In this document: in pieces, positions 1 through 13,345 of the stretch
How positions within the stretch are numbered: position 1 is the first letter of the stretch
Layout: each line of letters begins with the position of its first letter
Assembly: GCF_025962655.1 (NCBI RefSeq)
Contig: NZ_JAGFPE010000005.1
Coordinates: 62,001 to 126,000, forward strand
Reading direction: 5' to 3'
DNA from: Candidatus Symbiopectobacterium sp. NZEC151
Lineage (GTDB): Bacteria; Pseudomonadota; Gammaproteobacteria; Enterobacterales; Enterobacteriaceae
Length of the DNA: 64,000 nucleotides
Position numbers and translations under genes: made by a program
Notes under the pieces: model-generated
What the model saw: the letters and a program-made list of their open reading frames with translations, nothing else
Told to the model about the DNA's origin: nothing
Database searches by the model: none

Positions 1-186
1 CTGACAGACGCGGCGTGCGTGGGTGTGACGGCGGGGGCTTCTGCGCCGGACATTCTGGTTCAGCAGGTGATTGAGCGCCTTAAATCCCTGGGTGGAAAAG
101 TCGCACTCGAGCTGGAAGGTCGTGAAGAGAATATTGTCTTTGAAGTACCGAAAGAGCTGCGCGTAGAAGTGAAGCAGATCGATTGA
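1..186 (+). CDS. ispH: IspH (LytB) C-terminal part, truncated by window edge
   Basis: Open from base 1 in frame 1 to the TGA at 184-186, giving the last 61 residues of 4-hydroxy-3-methylbut-2-enyl diphosphate reductase, the last enzyme of the MEP isoprenoid pathway. The segment [12 protein letters not shown] and the closing [16 protein letters not shown] agree closely with the E. coli IspH C-terminus. The cysteine in DAACVGVT is probably one of the three [4Fe-4S] ligands (family knowledge). The gene start lies outside the window. Confidence 0.95.
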   Translation: MTDAACVGVTAGASAPDILVQQVIERLKSLGGKVALELEGREENIVFEVPKELRVEVKQID

Positions 187-205
187 TACTGGCGTGAGGC
201 AGGGT

Positions 206-240
206 AAAAAATAGCAGGGTGATATCCCTGCTATTTTTTT
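206..240 (+). terminator. Rho-independent terminator after ispH
   Basis: An 8-bp stem, TAGCAGGG/CCCTGCTA, has a TGATAT loop, is preceded by six A and followed by seven T. It starts 20 bases after the ispH stop and can act in both directions. Confidence 0.9.
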
Positions 241-446
241 GCCTGAGTTTTCACCTCTTTCCAATGCATAAAAACTGCATGATTATGCGTAATTACCTCT
301 CTTGCCTATTCGGTCGAATTTGCCTGTCCCTGTGCTTCGAACGCCTTCTGGGGGATAGCTTTTACTGATTACTCGCCCTTTTTGTCAGAAATTTCTAATC
401 CTGTGTGAAATCCGCTGGCAGCCGTCGCGTTGGCCCGCTAACCTGA

Positions 447-1304
<858 letters not shown>

Positions 1305-1331
1305 TTTTATTTTATTGTTAACTCAATGAAT

Positions 1332-1358
1332 TGGATGGCTTATTTGTCATCCTTTTTT
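1332..1358 (+). terminator. Probable terminator after dapB
   Basis: GGATG and CATCC form a short stem with a 10-base loop, followed by TTTTTT, about 30 bases after the dapB stop. The stem has only five pairs, so this is a moderate call. Confidence 0.55.
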
Positions 1359-1702
1359 ATTATTTAGAGTTTTTTTGATTATTATATGTCGTAATTGGTG
1401 AAAATTGCTATTTCCTCCGGTTTTTACTGTTTTTGGTGGCGTTTTTTTAACCCGTCATTGCCTGATCAGGCGCCTGCTGGTCAAATATTCCCTTCTGGCT
1501 AATAATGTTGCCAGGCAACCGTTTACTTTGCCTTTTTGAGGGCTGTTTTTGTGGCTGTAGCCAGTCAGTGACGCTGTAAGCCATAAAAAATGGAGAAAAA
1601 TGTCGGTTAGAGTGGACAAGTTGAACGGCCATCATTAAAATGCGCGCAATTTGCCAAAAGTTTACCTAAAAGGTAATTTTTGCATTGATTTGGAGTGACT
1701 AA
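1359..1702 (+). promoter_or_regulatory. carAB upstream control region
   Basis: About 345 A+T-rich bases with no credible gene. In E. coli the same interval holds the upstream pyrimidine-controlled carAB promoter with IHF, PepA and PurR sites, and this stretch probably does the same job. I could not point to individual sites here. A 62-codon minus-strand reading frame at 1447-1635 has no family signature. Confidence 0.4.
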
Positions 1703-1741
1703 TCTGAATTAATATGCAGATAACATGATTGTTTATTCCTT
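1703..1741 (+). promoter_or_regulatory. Tandem ARG boxes of carAB
   Basis: Two 18-bp imperfect palindromes, 1703-1720 (core TGAATTAATATGCA) and 1724-1741 (core TGATTGTTTATTCC), are separated by exactly 3 bp, the standard arrangement for hexameric ArgR. Both match the consensus TGAAT-N4-ATTCA with few changes. They lie just upstream of the carA ribosome site, as in E. coli, so arginine repression of the downstream promoter is expected. Confidence 0.8.
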
Positions 1742-1751
1742 GGAGGGTGTT

Positions 1752-2900
1752 TTGATTAAGTCAGCGCTATTGGTTCTGGAAGACGGAACCCAATTCCACG
1801 GTCGTGCCATCGGGGCAGAGGGAACGGCAGTGGGGGAAGTGGTCTTCAATACGTCGATGACCGGTTATCAAGAAATCCTCACTGATCCTTCCTATTCCCG
1901 CCAAATTGTTACTCTCACTTATCCCCATATTGGTAATGTCGGCACTAACGCCAGCGACGAAGAATCCCCCTCTGTTCATGCTCAAGGCCTGGTTATTCGC
2001 GATCTGCCGCTGATTGCCAGCAACTACCGTAATGAAGAGAGCCTCTCGGATTACCTGAAACGCAATAACATCGTTGCCATCGCCGATATCGATACGCGTA
2101 AGCTGACTCGCTTGCTGCGTGAGAAAGGGGCGCAGAATGGCTGCATTATTGCCGGAGATGCGCCGGATGCCGCGCTGGCACTGGAAAAAGCCAAGGCATT
2201 CCCTGGCCTGAAGGGCATGGATCTGGCAAAAGAAGTGACGACGCAAGAACCTTATGGCTGGACGCAAGGCAGTTGGACGTTAGCCGGTGAACTGCCTGCC
2301 GCCAAAGCGGAAAGTGAATTGCCGTACCACGTGGTGGCTTATGACTACGGTGTGAAGCGCAACATTCTGCGTATGCTGGTCGATCGTGGCTGCCGTCTGA
2401 CGGTTGTGCCTGCCCAGACCTCCGCAGAAGAGGTGCTCAAACTGAATCCGGATGGCATTTTCCTCTCCAACGGTCCCGGTGACCCGGAGCCGTGTGACTA
2501 CGCCATCACGGCAATCAAAGCCTTCCTGGAGACCGACATTCCGGTATTTGGTATCTGCCTCGGTCATCAACTGCTGGCGCTGGCAAGCGGTGCTAAAACG
2601 GTCAAAATGAAATTTGGTCACCATGGTGGTAACCACCCGGTGAAAGATCTGGATGCAGACTGCGTGATGATTACCGCGCAGAACCACGGTTTCGCCGTGG
2701 ATGAAAACTCACTGCCTGCGACGCTGCGCCCAACGCACAAATCGCTGTTTGACGGCTCCCTGCAAGGGATTCATCGCACGGATAAAGCGGCATTCAGTTT
2801 CCAGGGGCACCCGGAAGCCAGCCCTGGTCCGCACGACGCGGCCCCTTTGTTCGATCACTTTATCGAACTGATTCAATCTTATCGTGCCAATGGTAAATAA
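1752..2900 (+). CDS. carA: Carbamoyl-phosphate synthase small (glutaminase) subunit
   Basis: Hydrolyses glutamine and channels ammonia to CarB for carbamoyl phosphate, feeding arginine and pyrimidine synthesis. The product is placed at 382 residues starting at the TTG at 1752: this follows a strong GGAGGG site at the right distance, gives a protein that begins [11 protein letters not shown] like E. coli CarA (also UUG-started, from memory), and matches the family length exactly. A longer reading from the ATG at 1725 would run across the second ARG box and is less likely. The class I amidotransferase triad is visible: Cys in GICLGHQ, and His and Glu in GHPEASPG. carB follows 14 bases later. 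Confidence 0.95.
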   Translation: MIKSALLVLEDGTQFHGRAIGAEGTAVGEVVFNTSMTGYQEILTDPSYSRQIVTLTYPHIGNVGTNASDEESPSVHAQGLVIRDLPLIASNYRNEESLSDYLKRNNIVAIADIDTRKLTRLLREKGAQNGCIIAGDAPDAALALEKAKAFPGLKGMDLAKEVTTQEPYGWTQGSWTLAGELPAAKAESELPYHVVAYDYGVKRNILRMLVDRGCRLTVVPAQTSAEEVLKLNPDGIFLSNGPGDPEPCDYAITAIKAFLETDIPVFGICLGHQLLALASGAKTVKMKFGHHGGNHPVKDLDADCVMITAQNHGFAVDENSLPATLRPTHKSLFDGSLQGIHRTDKAAFSFQGHPEASPGPHDAAPLFDHFIELIQSYRANGK

Positions 2901-2914
2901 TCGGGAGCAGAAAA

Positions 2915-6139
<3,225 letters not shown>

Positions 6140-6154
6140 TCAGCGCTAACCAAG

Positions 6155-6182
6155 AAGCCAGCGCGAGTGCGCTGGCTTTTTT
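6155..6182 (+). terminator. Rho-independent terminator of carAB
   Basis: Perfect 10-bp stem AAGCCAGCGC/GCGCTGGCTT with a GAGT tetraloop and a T-run, 16 bases after the carB stop. Confidence 0.92.
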
Positions 6183-6322
6183 ATGGGCGAAGATAATACA
6201 ATTATTCACATCTTAAACGTGTTTTAATAATAAACACTCCCTCAAAGAAAGGACGAAAATAGCGTTAATCCTTAATTGAGATTTTTTTTTAATAACGATG
6301 GCGTAAATACGATGCCTATAGT

Positions 6323-6341
6323 CCATTCTTTTTTTGAATGG
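6323..6341 (+). promoter_or_regulatory. Hairpin overlapping the ribosome site of the kinase-like gene
   Basis: CCATTC (6323-6328) and GAATGG (6336-6341) pair around a T7 loop. The last two G of the 3' arm are the first bases of the GGAG ribosome site that serves the ATG at 6351. The hairpin is certain as sequence. A role in limiting translation is only inferred and depends on 6351 being the true start. Confidence 0.35.
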
Positions 6342-6350
6342 AGTCAAAGA

Positions 6351-9314
6351 ATGCCTGTTTCAGCTCTGCAATATCGTTTGTCTACGGAATATTACCACGA
6401 TAAATCGTGCAATAAAAAAAGTGAGAAAGCTTTAAAATCAATTAATTCAAATTCATCTGTTAATGTTCAGGGTTTCAGTTCTCAAATTAACCATGTCGAA
6501 AACTCTCCGAGAATATTCAACACATCATCAACCTTTCTTCCTGCTCGGAAAAGTGCAATAGCAACAACGATTCAACTTATGCTGTTGTTGAATTTTTTGC
6601 ACAGATCGGATGCTGCTTCGTTTGCTTATAAAGAGAATCCATTATCAAACCTGGATAGTGATCTCACCCTTGCTAATCGTAGTTACTCCTTTGACAATTA
6701 TCCGATTTCCATGTCTCTTGCTGACGATGGGTATGTTTCCCAACCGCCCTTATTGTTGCCAGAAGTAAAGCGGGAAGTGACATATTATGATAATAGTAAT
6801 GGCACGCTTTTTATCAATGAAAACAGCCACATTCTTTCTGATGATGAAAAAAAGGATGCGCTGATTTCGGCCATTAAGCACTATCTGGTGTCTGATGGGC
6901 AATTAACTGCCGAACAGGGTCAGGATTTTGAGCTGTCATTGAAGCAGTGGGCAAAAGCCGGTCCTCTCTTTATTACTCCACTGGCTGAGAGCACTGATCG
7001 AGTGAAGCGAGCATTGATGCCTGAGTACGATCCTCGAACCGCAGAGCATATAAAAGAACACTGTGCCTTTGAGGAAGAAATACTCAATGCTAAAGGCGAG
7101 AACGAAGGCAAGCTGCTTTTATTTCAAGCCCAGAGAGCAGAGAACCCCTTCAGGATGATTTATGATGACACGGAGGGGGGCCCACGGCCTGAAGCCCGGG
7201 GCGCCGCCGAGGGATTAAATATTGTGACGGACATACTGACGCTGGGGATAAAACCGTTAATTGGTAAGCTCATTGCGAATGCAAAACGCCGTGAGTACTA
7301 TAAAAATCAAGGTGATGAAATTTGTGCTGAACGCTTTCGTCGACTAACCATTGCTGAGATTGCGACCTCTCTTGATGTTGATGGTATCGCGTTCAAATTC
7401 CGCGGTGTGGCCCGTAAAGTGAAACCGACTGAATTGCTGCATACCACTCCGGGTCAGAAAAGGGCGGCTTATTATGTTCAGAATCCGCGCAGCGGGATTA
7501 AGAAAGAAATATTACTAGAACTTAAACCGGGGAATACCGCTATCCATACCGAAGGTGGGGAGATCTTTCTGAAACCAACGGATAATCCCAATGAATTTAT
7601 GACATATCACCCTTATGCTACCAGACCTGAGTTATTGCAGAGAAAGGTGATTGTCGATGAGGAGACGCTTGCGTGGCGATATGCTGACACCTTCGATGCC
7701 GCCAATCTTAATGTTGAGGTGAGGGAAGGGAAAAAGCAGATACCGTTGTACGGCGAATATTACGATCTGAACAAAAATGGAGAGGGAAAGTTTGAGATCG
7801 TGGTACGAAAAGCCTCAGGCTCCCACGAGTTTGTACCGGTATACCTTGAACCATTATCCAACACCTGGCACATGCGAACGCATAACCAGCATCCAGTGTT
7901 TACCCACGAACAGGAAAATATCATTAACACGCTCCGCATCGAACCAGACAGGGGTTTCAACTATATTCCCTGCACCAATAATAACCCACGGTATTATGGC
8001 TCGGGAAAGATATATCGTGCAGAGAAAATTGACGACACTTCACATTATCCCTGGGGGCGATATATTGAAATGAACGGGGAAGTTGTGCCAGTGAGAGAAG
8101 TGGTTTCTCCCGGGCGAGGCGTTCATTATGAGGTGTATAATAGTCATTATCCTGATAAAGAACATTATCTGGTATCCTGGGACGGTGGGCGCTGGGTATT
8201 TGAGCGTCCAACCTCTATTCATGTGTCGAGTGCGCTTGAAAAGCAGATTACCTCGGATATGTTTACCAATAATATCGATGTAACGCAGTTGTCCTCTCCG
8301 GATAAGAATGGATTGCGATGGGATGAAAATAACAAGAGCTATTTGAATGTTAACAACCAATTTATTCATGTGAAAAAAATGGGTAATAACCGTTTTCTGC
8401 TGATGAAACCGGTGCATGGCCCTAAGATAGTTCTTCGACTGAAGAAGAATAAGTTTTACCAGGAGAATCTCGCCGAAAGGTTGGAGAATATTATGACAGT
8501 AGGTCTGGGCGGTAGAAAAAGAAAAACGGCGCTCAGCGTACTGAAAGAGGTTGACGGTTTTACCGAGGCGTCGGCGGAAAAATTACTCTCTGAGTATCGT
8601 TTTCAGGAAAAGGGACTCTTTAATGACTATGCCTTTGCGTTGGAAATTGAACAAACGGGTACAATTCCCCCATGGGCTAAAAGATTAAAAAAAGACGCGC
8701 CTCTAGAGCCAGGAACGTCAAAAATTATGGATACCATTACCTTAATGAAGCCCGATTTCCCCGTGCACAAAGTTGATTTTCATGTAGGTAAGCTCATCGG
8801 TGAGGGGACCAATGGGGAAGTTTTTATTGATGCAGATGATAATGCATATCTCATAAAGGTTTACCTGGCCGATGAGGGGGAGTCGATCGCAGAGATTGCC
8901 AAACATGAGGCCGAGGTGTTTAGGCGCTATTACGGAGAAGACGCTGCCATGCACCTGGTGGATGATGAGGGCGTTTCATATGTCAGAATGTATAAAATTC
9001 CTGGTGAAACGCTGAGTTCCTTACCACCCGGTTCGTTGCCGAATAATGCCGAGGAAAAATTTGTTGATATGATCGAGAGACTCAACAAGCTGGGCATCAT
9101 GCATGATGACCTTCATACTGAAAATGTGCTGTGGGATTCGAGCTCGCAATCCTTTTTCCCGATAGATATCAATAATATTAAAGAAAAATATTTCAGTTCA
9201 GATATCAATGAAAAAATAGCCATAAATACCTATGACCAAAGAAATTGGGCTTCTGTATTGCAATGTATAGCGCAGAAGAAAAGCGTGCCAACGTCTGCGG
9301 ATGGGGGGGAATAA
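6351..9314 (+). CDS. Large protein with C-terminal OspG/NleH-like kinase domain; candidate secreted effector
   Basis: A 987-residue product, more A+T-rich than its neighbours and inserted between carB and a metabolite exporter. The ATG at 6351 has GGAG 7 bases upstream; an ATG at 6312 and a TTG at 6276 are possible longer starts. Ser/Asn-rich N-terminus with a hydrophobic stretch at ~68-84. Residues ~390-720 are beta-rich with loosely repeated Tyr-Ile-x-x-x-Gly-x-x-x-Pro-Val units (near 469, 571 and 660), reminiscent of the repeats around dermonecrotic-toxin domains. From ~810 the full set of kinase residues is present: glycine loop GEGTNGEV (817-824), Lys836, Glu853 or Glu855, H918-x-D920 with N925, and metal-binding D939. 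Only about 48 residues follow D939, so the C-lobe is minimal, as in the type III effector kinases OspG and NleH. It looks horizontally acquired. Export by a type III system is inference; no secretion genes are in the window. Confidence 0.75.
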   Translation: MPVSALQYRLSTEYYHDKSCNKKSEKALKSINSNSSVNVQGFSSQINHVENSPRIFNTSSTFLPARKSAIATTIQLMLLLNFLHRSDAASFAYKENPLSNLDSDLTLANRSYSFDNYPISMSLADDGYVSQPPLLLPEVKREVTYYDNSNGTLFINENSHILSDDEKKDALISAIKHYLVSDGQLTAEQGQDFELSLKQWAKAGPLFITPLAESTDRVKRALMPEYDPRTAEHIKEHCAFEEEILNAKGENEGKLLLFQAQRAENPFRMIYDDTEGGPRPEARGAAEGLNIVTDILTLGIKPLIGKLIANAKRREYYKNQGDEICAERFRRLTIAEIATSLDVDGIAFKFRGVARKVKPTELLHTTPGQKRAAYYVQNPRSGIKKEILLELKPGNTAIHTEGGEIFLKPTDNPNEFMTYHPYATRPELLQRKVIVDEETLAWRYADTFDAANLNVEVREGKKQIPLYGEYYDLNKNGEGKFEIVVRKASGSHEFVPVYLEPLSNTWHMRTHNQHPVFTHEQENIINTLRIEPDRGFNYIPCTNNNPRYYGSGKIYRAEKIDDTSHYPWGRYIEMNGEVVPVREVVSPGRGVHYEVYNSHYPDKEHYLVSWDGGRWVFERPTSIHVSSALEKQITSDMFTNNIDVTQLSSPDKNGLRWDENNKSYLNVNNQFIHVKKMGNNRFLLMKPVHGPKIVLRLKKNKFYQENLAERLENIMTVGLGGRKRKTALSVLKEVDGFTEASAEKLLSEYRFQEKGLFNDYAFALEIEQTGTIPPWAKRLKKDAPLEPGTSKIMDTITLMKPDFPVHKVDFHVGKLIGEGTNGEVFIDADDNAYLIKVYLADEGESIAEIAKHEAEVFRRYYGEDAAMHLVDDEGVSYVRMYKIPGETLSSLPPGSLPNNAEEKFVDMIERLNKLGIMHDDLHTENVLWDSSSQSFFPIDINNIKEKYFSSDINEKIAINTYDQRNWASVLQCIAQKKSVPTSADGGE

Positions 9315-9339
9315 AAGCAGGGAATTGGTACGTGATTAA

Positions 9340-9365
9340 AAAACCAGCGTGTAAGCGCTGGTTTT
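9340..9365 (+). terminator. Bidirectional terminator between the kinase-like gene and the exporter
   Basis: AAAACCAGCG/CGCTGGTTTT, a 10-bp stem with a 6-base loop between convergent genes. The A-run on the left and the T-run on the right serve both strands. Confidence 0.9.
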
Positions 9366-9391
9366 TACTGTCAGGGCGGTGAGGGGATGTG

Positions 9392-10006
9392 TTACCCCAA
9401 TGCCACCTTGATGCCCAGTGCAATCAACACGGTGCCCAGCAGTTTATCTACCAGCTTTTGCGCTTTTTCCAATGCACGACGGACCGGGCCGCTTTGGAAC
9501 AGCAGTACCAGCAACGGCCACCAGACGACGGCAAGTGCCCAGATAATAAAGGCATACCACAGTTTTTCCCCGACGCTGGAGTGGGTGCTGAGTACCTGAG
9601 TGAACATGGCAAGAAAGAACAGGGTGGCTTTCGGGTTAAGCAGATTGCACAGATAGCCTTGCAGGAAGGCTTTTTTCAAGCTGACTTCCTGGCGCGGTAG
9701 TGAAGCAACATTCAGCTTGCTGCCACCCTGCGAGAGTAATGCCTGAATACCGATCACGATCAAGTAAAGCGCACCTGCATACTTTAAAATGTTGAACAGC
9801 CACGGCGTGGTAGTGATTACCACCGCTAATCCTGCGACGCAATAGGCCATGTGGGTTGCGACGCCCGCGATAACGCCAAAGGCGGTCATCATGGCTGGCA
9901 AACGCGCATAGCGTGCGGCGTTTTTAATCACCAGAAAGAAATCGGGGCCGGGTGAAAGCATACCCAGCGTCGCGATGGTGGCGACAAACAGTGAGGTTTC
10001 AAGCAT
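9392..10006 (-). CDS. LysE/RhtB-family amino-acid or metabolite exporter
   Basis: A 204-residue inner-membrane protein of the usual RhtB length with about six hydrophobic segments. The start at 10006 gives MLETSLFVATIATLGMLSPG; the family signature SPGPDFFLVIKN follows at ~18-30. Codons upstream of this ATG extend the frame but are polar and unlike the family. NPKATLFFLAMF at mid-protein is the second conserved motif. Members export threonine, homoserine, leucine or related compounds; the substrate here cannot be told. It is divergent from yjjP. Confidence 0.85.
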   Translation of the reverse strand: MLETSLFVATIATLGMLSPGPDFFLVIKNAARYARLPAMMTAFGVIAGVATHMAYCVAGLAVVITTTPWLFNILKYAGALYLIVIGIQALLSQGGSKLNVASLPRQEVSLKKAFLQGYLCNLLNPKATLFFLAMFTQVLSTHSSVGEKLWYAFIIWALAVVWWPLLVLLFQSGPVRRALEKAQKLVDKLLGTVLIALGIKVALG

Positions 10007-10222
10007 CAACAGCGTCCAAATGGGTGACGAAGCGGAAAAAGGGTGTGCGGTCGATCTTAACGCGGTAACGCGCGTGATGCACTCATAAGATTTTATTCTT
10101 ACCCGCAATATTGGCAATCGGACCGCGTTGTGTTAACAAGTCTCCTTGCTTTATTTATGGTTATACCCGTTATTATTTCGAATTATTCAGTGTGTCTTCA
10201 TTTTATCAGTCAGGGTCTTCGT

Positions 10223-10999
10223 ATGGTCAGTGAAACACCACAGCAACGGGAAATCACCCGGCTGTGTATCCAATGCGCGCTGATGCTGTTGCAGCACGGC
10301 GCGGAGAGCACGGTCGTTGAGCAACTCTCTTCGCGCCTCGGGATGGCGCTCGGGGTGGATAGCGTAGAAAGCTCCATTTCGGCCAACGCCATTGTCCTTA
10401 CCACCATCATGAATGGACACTGCCTGACGTCGACGCGCAAGAACGTCGATCGTGGCATCAACATGCATGTGGTGACAGAGGTGCAGCACGTGGTGATCAT
10501 GGCTGAGCACAAGCTGCTGGATGTCGCTGGCGTTGAAAAACGCCTGACGGGCATCAAGCCGCTGCGCTATCCGCGCTGGCTGGTGGTGACTATCGTTGCG
10601 CTGTCGTGCGGCTGTTTCAGTAAGCTCAACGGCGGCGGTTGGGATGCCTTTGTGGTCACCATGCTTGCCAGCGGTGTAGCAATGTATGTGCGTCAGGTAT
10701 TGACGTCGCGCCATCTCAATCCCTTGATCAACTTCTGTATTACCGCCTTTGTCGCCACGTCGGTATCCGGGCTGTTGCTGCGTGTTCCGACGTTTCATCA
10801 AACCTCGACGGTGGCGATGGCGGCCAGTGTGCTGCTGCTGGTGCCCGGTTTTCCGCTGATTAACGCGGTAGCGGATATGTTTAAAGGGCATGTGAATACC
10901 GGGCTGGCGCGCTGGGCGGTTGCCAGCCTGCTGACGCTGGCAACCTGTATTGGCGTCGTGGCTGCAATGGCAATATGGGGGTTACGCACATGGGCTTAA
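10223..10999 (+). CDS. yjjP: YjjP, ThrE-type inner-membrane exporter subunit
   Basis: A 258-residue protein agreeing with E. coli YjjP almost throughout, e.g. [14 protein letters not shown] and [20 protein letters not shown] segments. It has a soluble N-terminal half with the conserved HGAEST motif and a C-terminal half with several membrane helices. In E. coli YjjP and YjjB together export succinate and related dicarboxylates (literature, from memory). The start is set at the ATG at 10223, which matches the family N-terminus; the longer frame from 10130 adds unrelated hydrophobic residues. Its last 10 bases overlap yjjB. Confidence 0.93.
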   Translation: MVSETPQQREITRLCIQCALMLLQHGAESTVVEQLSSRLGMALGVDSVESSISANAIVLTTIMNGHCLTSTRKNVDRGINMHVVTEVQHVVIMAEHKLLDVAGVEKRLTGIKPLRYPRWLVVTIVALSCGCFSKLNGGGWDAFVVTMLASGVAMYVRQVLTSRHLNPLINFCITAFVATSVSGLLLRVPTFHQTSTVAMAASVLLLVPGFPLINAVADMFKGHVNTGLARWAVASLLTLATCIGVVAAMAIWGLRTWA

Positions 11000-11460
11000 C
11001 GCTGCTGTGGGGGCTATTGCAGGATGTCTTGCTGGCGGCAGTGCCTGCGCTGGGTTTTGCTATGGTGTTCAATGTGCCGGTCAAGGCGCTGCCTTATTGC
11101 GCACTGCTGGGTGGCGTGGGGCACGGTGCGCGTTTCCTGTGCGTGCAGATGGGCATGCCTGTCGAATGGGGATCGTTTTTGGCGGCCATATTGATCGGGG
11201 TGATCGGGATCCGCTGGTCGCGCTGGCTGCTGGCGCACCCGAAAGTGTTTACCGTTGCGGCGGTGATTCCGATGTTCCCCGGTATTTCAGCGTATACCGC
11301 GATGATCTCGCTGGTGGAGCTTTCCCATCAGGGATACAGCGAAGCGTTGATGCGCGTACTGATCACGCATTTCCTTAAGGCCTCATTTATTGTCGGTGCG
11401 TTGTCGATTGGGTTGTCTCTTCCGGGGATTTGGTTGTATCGCAAACGTCCTGGCGTGTAG
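10990..11460 (+). CDS. yjjB: YjjB, small partner of YjjP exporter
   Basis: A 156-residue, mostly membrane-embedded protein matching E. coli YjjB, with the invariant stretch [20 protein letters not shown] at ~87-106. The ATG at 10990 lies inside the end of yjjP and is preferred over the in-frame ATG at 10975 because its N-terminus and length fit the family. The overlap suggests translational coupling and equal expression of the two subunits. Confidence 0.93.
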   Translation: MGLTLLWGLLQDVLLAAVPALGFAMVFNVPVKALPYCALLGGVGHGARFLCVQMGMPVEWGSFLAAILIGVIGIRWSRWLLAHPKVFTVAAVIPMFPGISAYTAMISLVELSHQGYSEALMRVLITHFLKASFIVGALSIGLSLPGIWLYRKRPGV

Positions 11461-11565
11461 CGGCATTAAGATTTTGCTTATTTTGCCCATCAGAAAATCG
11501 CCGTATCGACGTACCCATCACCTTTACGTATAGTGTCTGCAATTTTTGAGCTATAGGGCTTTACC

Positions 11566-12048
11566 ATGGTGATTAGTTTGATTGCAGCACTGGCGGTAGA
11601 TCGTGTTATCGGCATGGAAAACGCCATGCCGTGGCATTTGCCGGCGGATCTGGCGTGGTTTAAGCGCCAGACGTTAAATAAGCCCATTATTATGGGGCGT
11701 AACACGTTTCGCTCTATCGGCCAGCCATTGCCGGGAAGGAAAAATATTGTCGTCAGCAGCCATGCCGGCGACGATGAGCGTGTGACCTGGGTGTCGACCC
11801 TGGAGGCGGCGTTGGAAGCGGCCGAAGGGGCGGAAGAGGTGATGGTGATTGGTGGCGGCAGTATTTATCAGCAAATGCTGCCCCAGGCTTCACGTCTGTA
11901 TCTGACGCACATTGACGCCGAAGTGGAAGGTGATACCCATTTCCCGGAGTACGAACCGGATGCCTGGTCATCGGTGTTCAGCGAGTTTCATGATGCTGAT
12001 GAGAAGAACTCGCACAGCTATTGCTTTGAGATTCTCGAACGGCGTTAA
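11566..12048 (+). CDS. folA: Dihydrofolate reductase
   Basis: A 160-residue NADPH-dependent enzyme that regenerates tetrahydrofolate, the target of trimethoprim. Visible family marks are the Met20-loop region [20 protein letters not shown] with the catalytic Asp in [25 protein letters not shown] (NADPH binding) and [14 protein letters not shown]. coli FolA is 159 residues. A TATAGT hexamer ~35 bases upstream is a plausible -10 element. In E. coli kefC/kefF precede folA; here yjjPB does. Confidence 0.97.
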   Translation: MVISLIAALAVDRVIGMENAMPWHLPADLAWFKRQTLNKPIIMGRNTFRSIGQPLPGRKNIVVSSHAGDDERVTWVSTLEAALEAAEGAEEVMVIGGGSIYQQMLPQASRLYLTHIDAEVEGDTHFPEYEPDAWSSVFSEFHDADEKNSHSYCFEILERR

Positions 12049-12059
12049 CTGAATAGGCG

Positions 12060-12091
12060 CACGCGCGGGGCAATCTGGCCGCGCGTGTTTT
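12060..12091 (+). terminator. Terminator between convergent folA and apaH
   Basis: Nine-base arms CACGCGCGG and CCGCGCGTG with a ~10-base loop, followed by TTTT, 12 bases past the folA stop. Confidence 0.7.
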
Positions 12092-12093
12092 AC

Positions 12094-12951
12094 TTATTCT
12101 GCGCCGACTGCTGCCATGCCTTGTGCCAATGACGGCTGAGTAAAGATCCGCTTATCCTCCCAGCGCAACATCGTCAATTCGCCTCCCCAGCAGCAGCCCG
12201 TATCCAACGCATAAATGTTATCCGGCGTCCACTTTCCTTCCAGAGAGGCCCAGTGGCCGAATGCGATGGCGTAGCCCGGCGTTTCTGCATTCCCTTCTAC
12301 GACCGGGCTGGGCAAGTAAAACCACGGCTTGAGCAATGAAGGTGCCTGTGACGGTGCCTCTTTGCATATCATGTCCAACTGCCCGCCTGAGAAGCAGTAG
12401 CGCATGCGGGTGAATACGTTGGTGCTAAAGCGCAGACGCGGCAAACCACTCAGTTCCGGGCTCCAGTGATTGGGCATATCGCCGTACATGGCGTCCAAAA
12501 ACAGTGGATAGCTGTCGCTGCTGAGTATGGCTTCCACTTCCCGTGCGCACATTTGCGCGGTGGCCAGATCCCACTGCGGCGTTACGCCAGCATGGGCCAT
12601 CACCAGTTTGAGATCGTCGTCGACCAGCATCACCGGTTGGCGGCGCAGCCAGTTAATCAGGGTATCAACATCCCGTGCGTTCAGCAGATCGTTAAGCCTG
12701 TCTTTCGGCTTGTTCCTGCTGATACCCGCATAAACCGCCAGCAAATGAAGATCGTGGTTGCCCAGCACCGTCTGTGCGGCCGAGCCTAACGAACGCACAT
12801 AGCGCAGCACCTCCAAGGAAGCCGGACCGCGTGCCACCAGATCGCCAGTAAACCACAGCCTGTCGTGCGCCGGATTGAAAGAAACCTGCGCCAACAGCGC
12901 CATTAGCTCGTCAAAGCAGCCGTGCACATCGCCAATTAAATAGGTAGACAT
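12094..12951 (-). CDS. apaH: Symmetrical bis(5'-nucleosyl)-tetraphosphatase ApaH
   Basis: Hydrolyses diadenosine tetraphosphate to two ADP. The calcineurin-like phosphoesterase motifs are in order at the N-terminus: [14 protein letters not shown] and GNHD. The 285-residue length matches the family (280 in E. coli). The ATG at 12951 follows the apaG stop by 2 bases, so translation is probably coupled. It is the last gene of the lptD-surA-pdxA-rsmA-apaG-apaH operon. Confidence 0.96.
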   Translation of the reverse strand: MSTYLIGDVHGCFDELMALLAQVSFNPAHDRLWFTGDLVARGPASLEVLRYVRSLGSAAQTVLGNHDLHLLAVYAGISRNKPKDRLNDLLNARDVDTLINWLRRQPVMLVDDDLKLVMAHAGVTPQWDLATAQMCAREVEAILSSDSYPLFLDAMYGDMPNHWSPELSGLPRLRFSTNVFTRMRYCFSGGQLDMICKEAPSQAPSLLKPWFYLPSPVVEGNAETPGYAIAFGHWASLEGKWTPDNIYALDTGCCWGGELTMLRWEDKRIFTQPSLAQGMAAVGAE

Positions 12952-12953
12952 AA

Positions 12954-13331
12954 TCAATGAATCAGTGAGGGGATCGCTAAACGAAAAACAGAAATAGGAA
13001 CCTGAAAGGCATCGCCCTGATGATCGATCATGTGGTAATGACCTTCCATCGTGCCCAGCGGCGTTTCCAGCACCGTACCGCTGGTGTACTGAAATTCACT
13101 GCCAGGTTCGATCACCGGTTGTTCCCCGACCACGCCTTCGCCCTGAACTTCAGTTTGACGTCCGTTGGCGTTGGTGATCATCCAGTAACGCCCAAGCAGT
13201 TGGACAGGATTACGCCCCAGATTGCGGATTGTGATGGTGTAAGCAAAGACAAAGCGGCTCTCATCGGGCTCGGACTGCGCTTCAACATAAAAACTCTGAA
13301 CCTGAACACAAACACGGGGCGTATTAATCAT
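12954..13331 (-). CDS. apaG: ApaG (Co2+/Mg2+ efflux-associated protein)
   Basis: A 125-residue single-domain protein of fibronectin type III-like fold; the E. coli homologue has the same length. Conserved segments are [24 protein letters not shown] and [11 protein letters not shown]. The molecular role is not settled; apaG mutants in Salmonella affect cobalt resistance. It lies between rsmA (14-base gap) and apaH in the usual operon order. Confidence 0.95.
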   Translation of the reverse strand: MINTPRVCVQVQSFYVEAQSEPDESRFVFAYTITIRNLGRNPVQLLGRYWMITNANGRQTEVQGEGVVGEQPVIEPGSEFQYTSGTVLETPLGTMEGHYHMIDHQGDAFQVPISVFRLAIPSLIH

Positions 13332-13345
13332 CGCGACACTTCCAG

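Noticed and set aside
1447..1635. 62-codon minus-strand frame in the dapB-carA gap
   Set aside because: It lies in the carAB control region and shows no domain and no similarity I recognise.
10161..10195. Short stretch TATACCCG...GAATTATTCAG resembling the ends of the 127-bp repeat
   Set aside because: Only about 30 bases with gaps match; it could be a last trace of a repeat copy, but this is too little to call.
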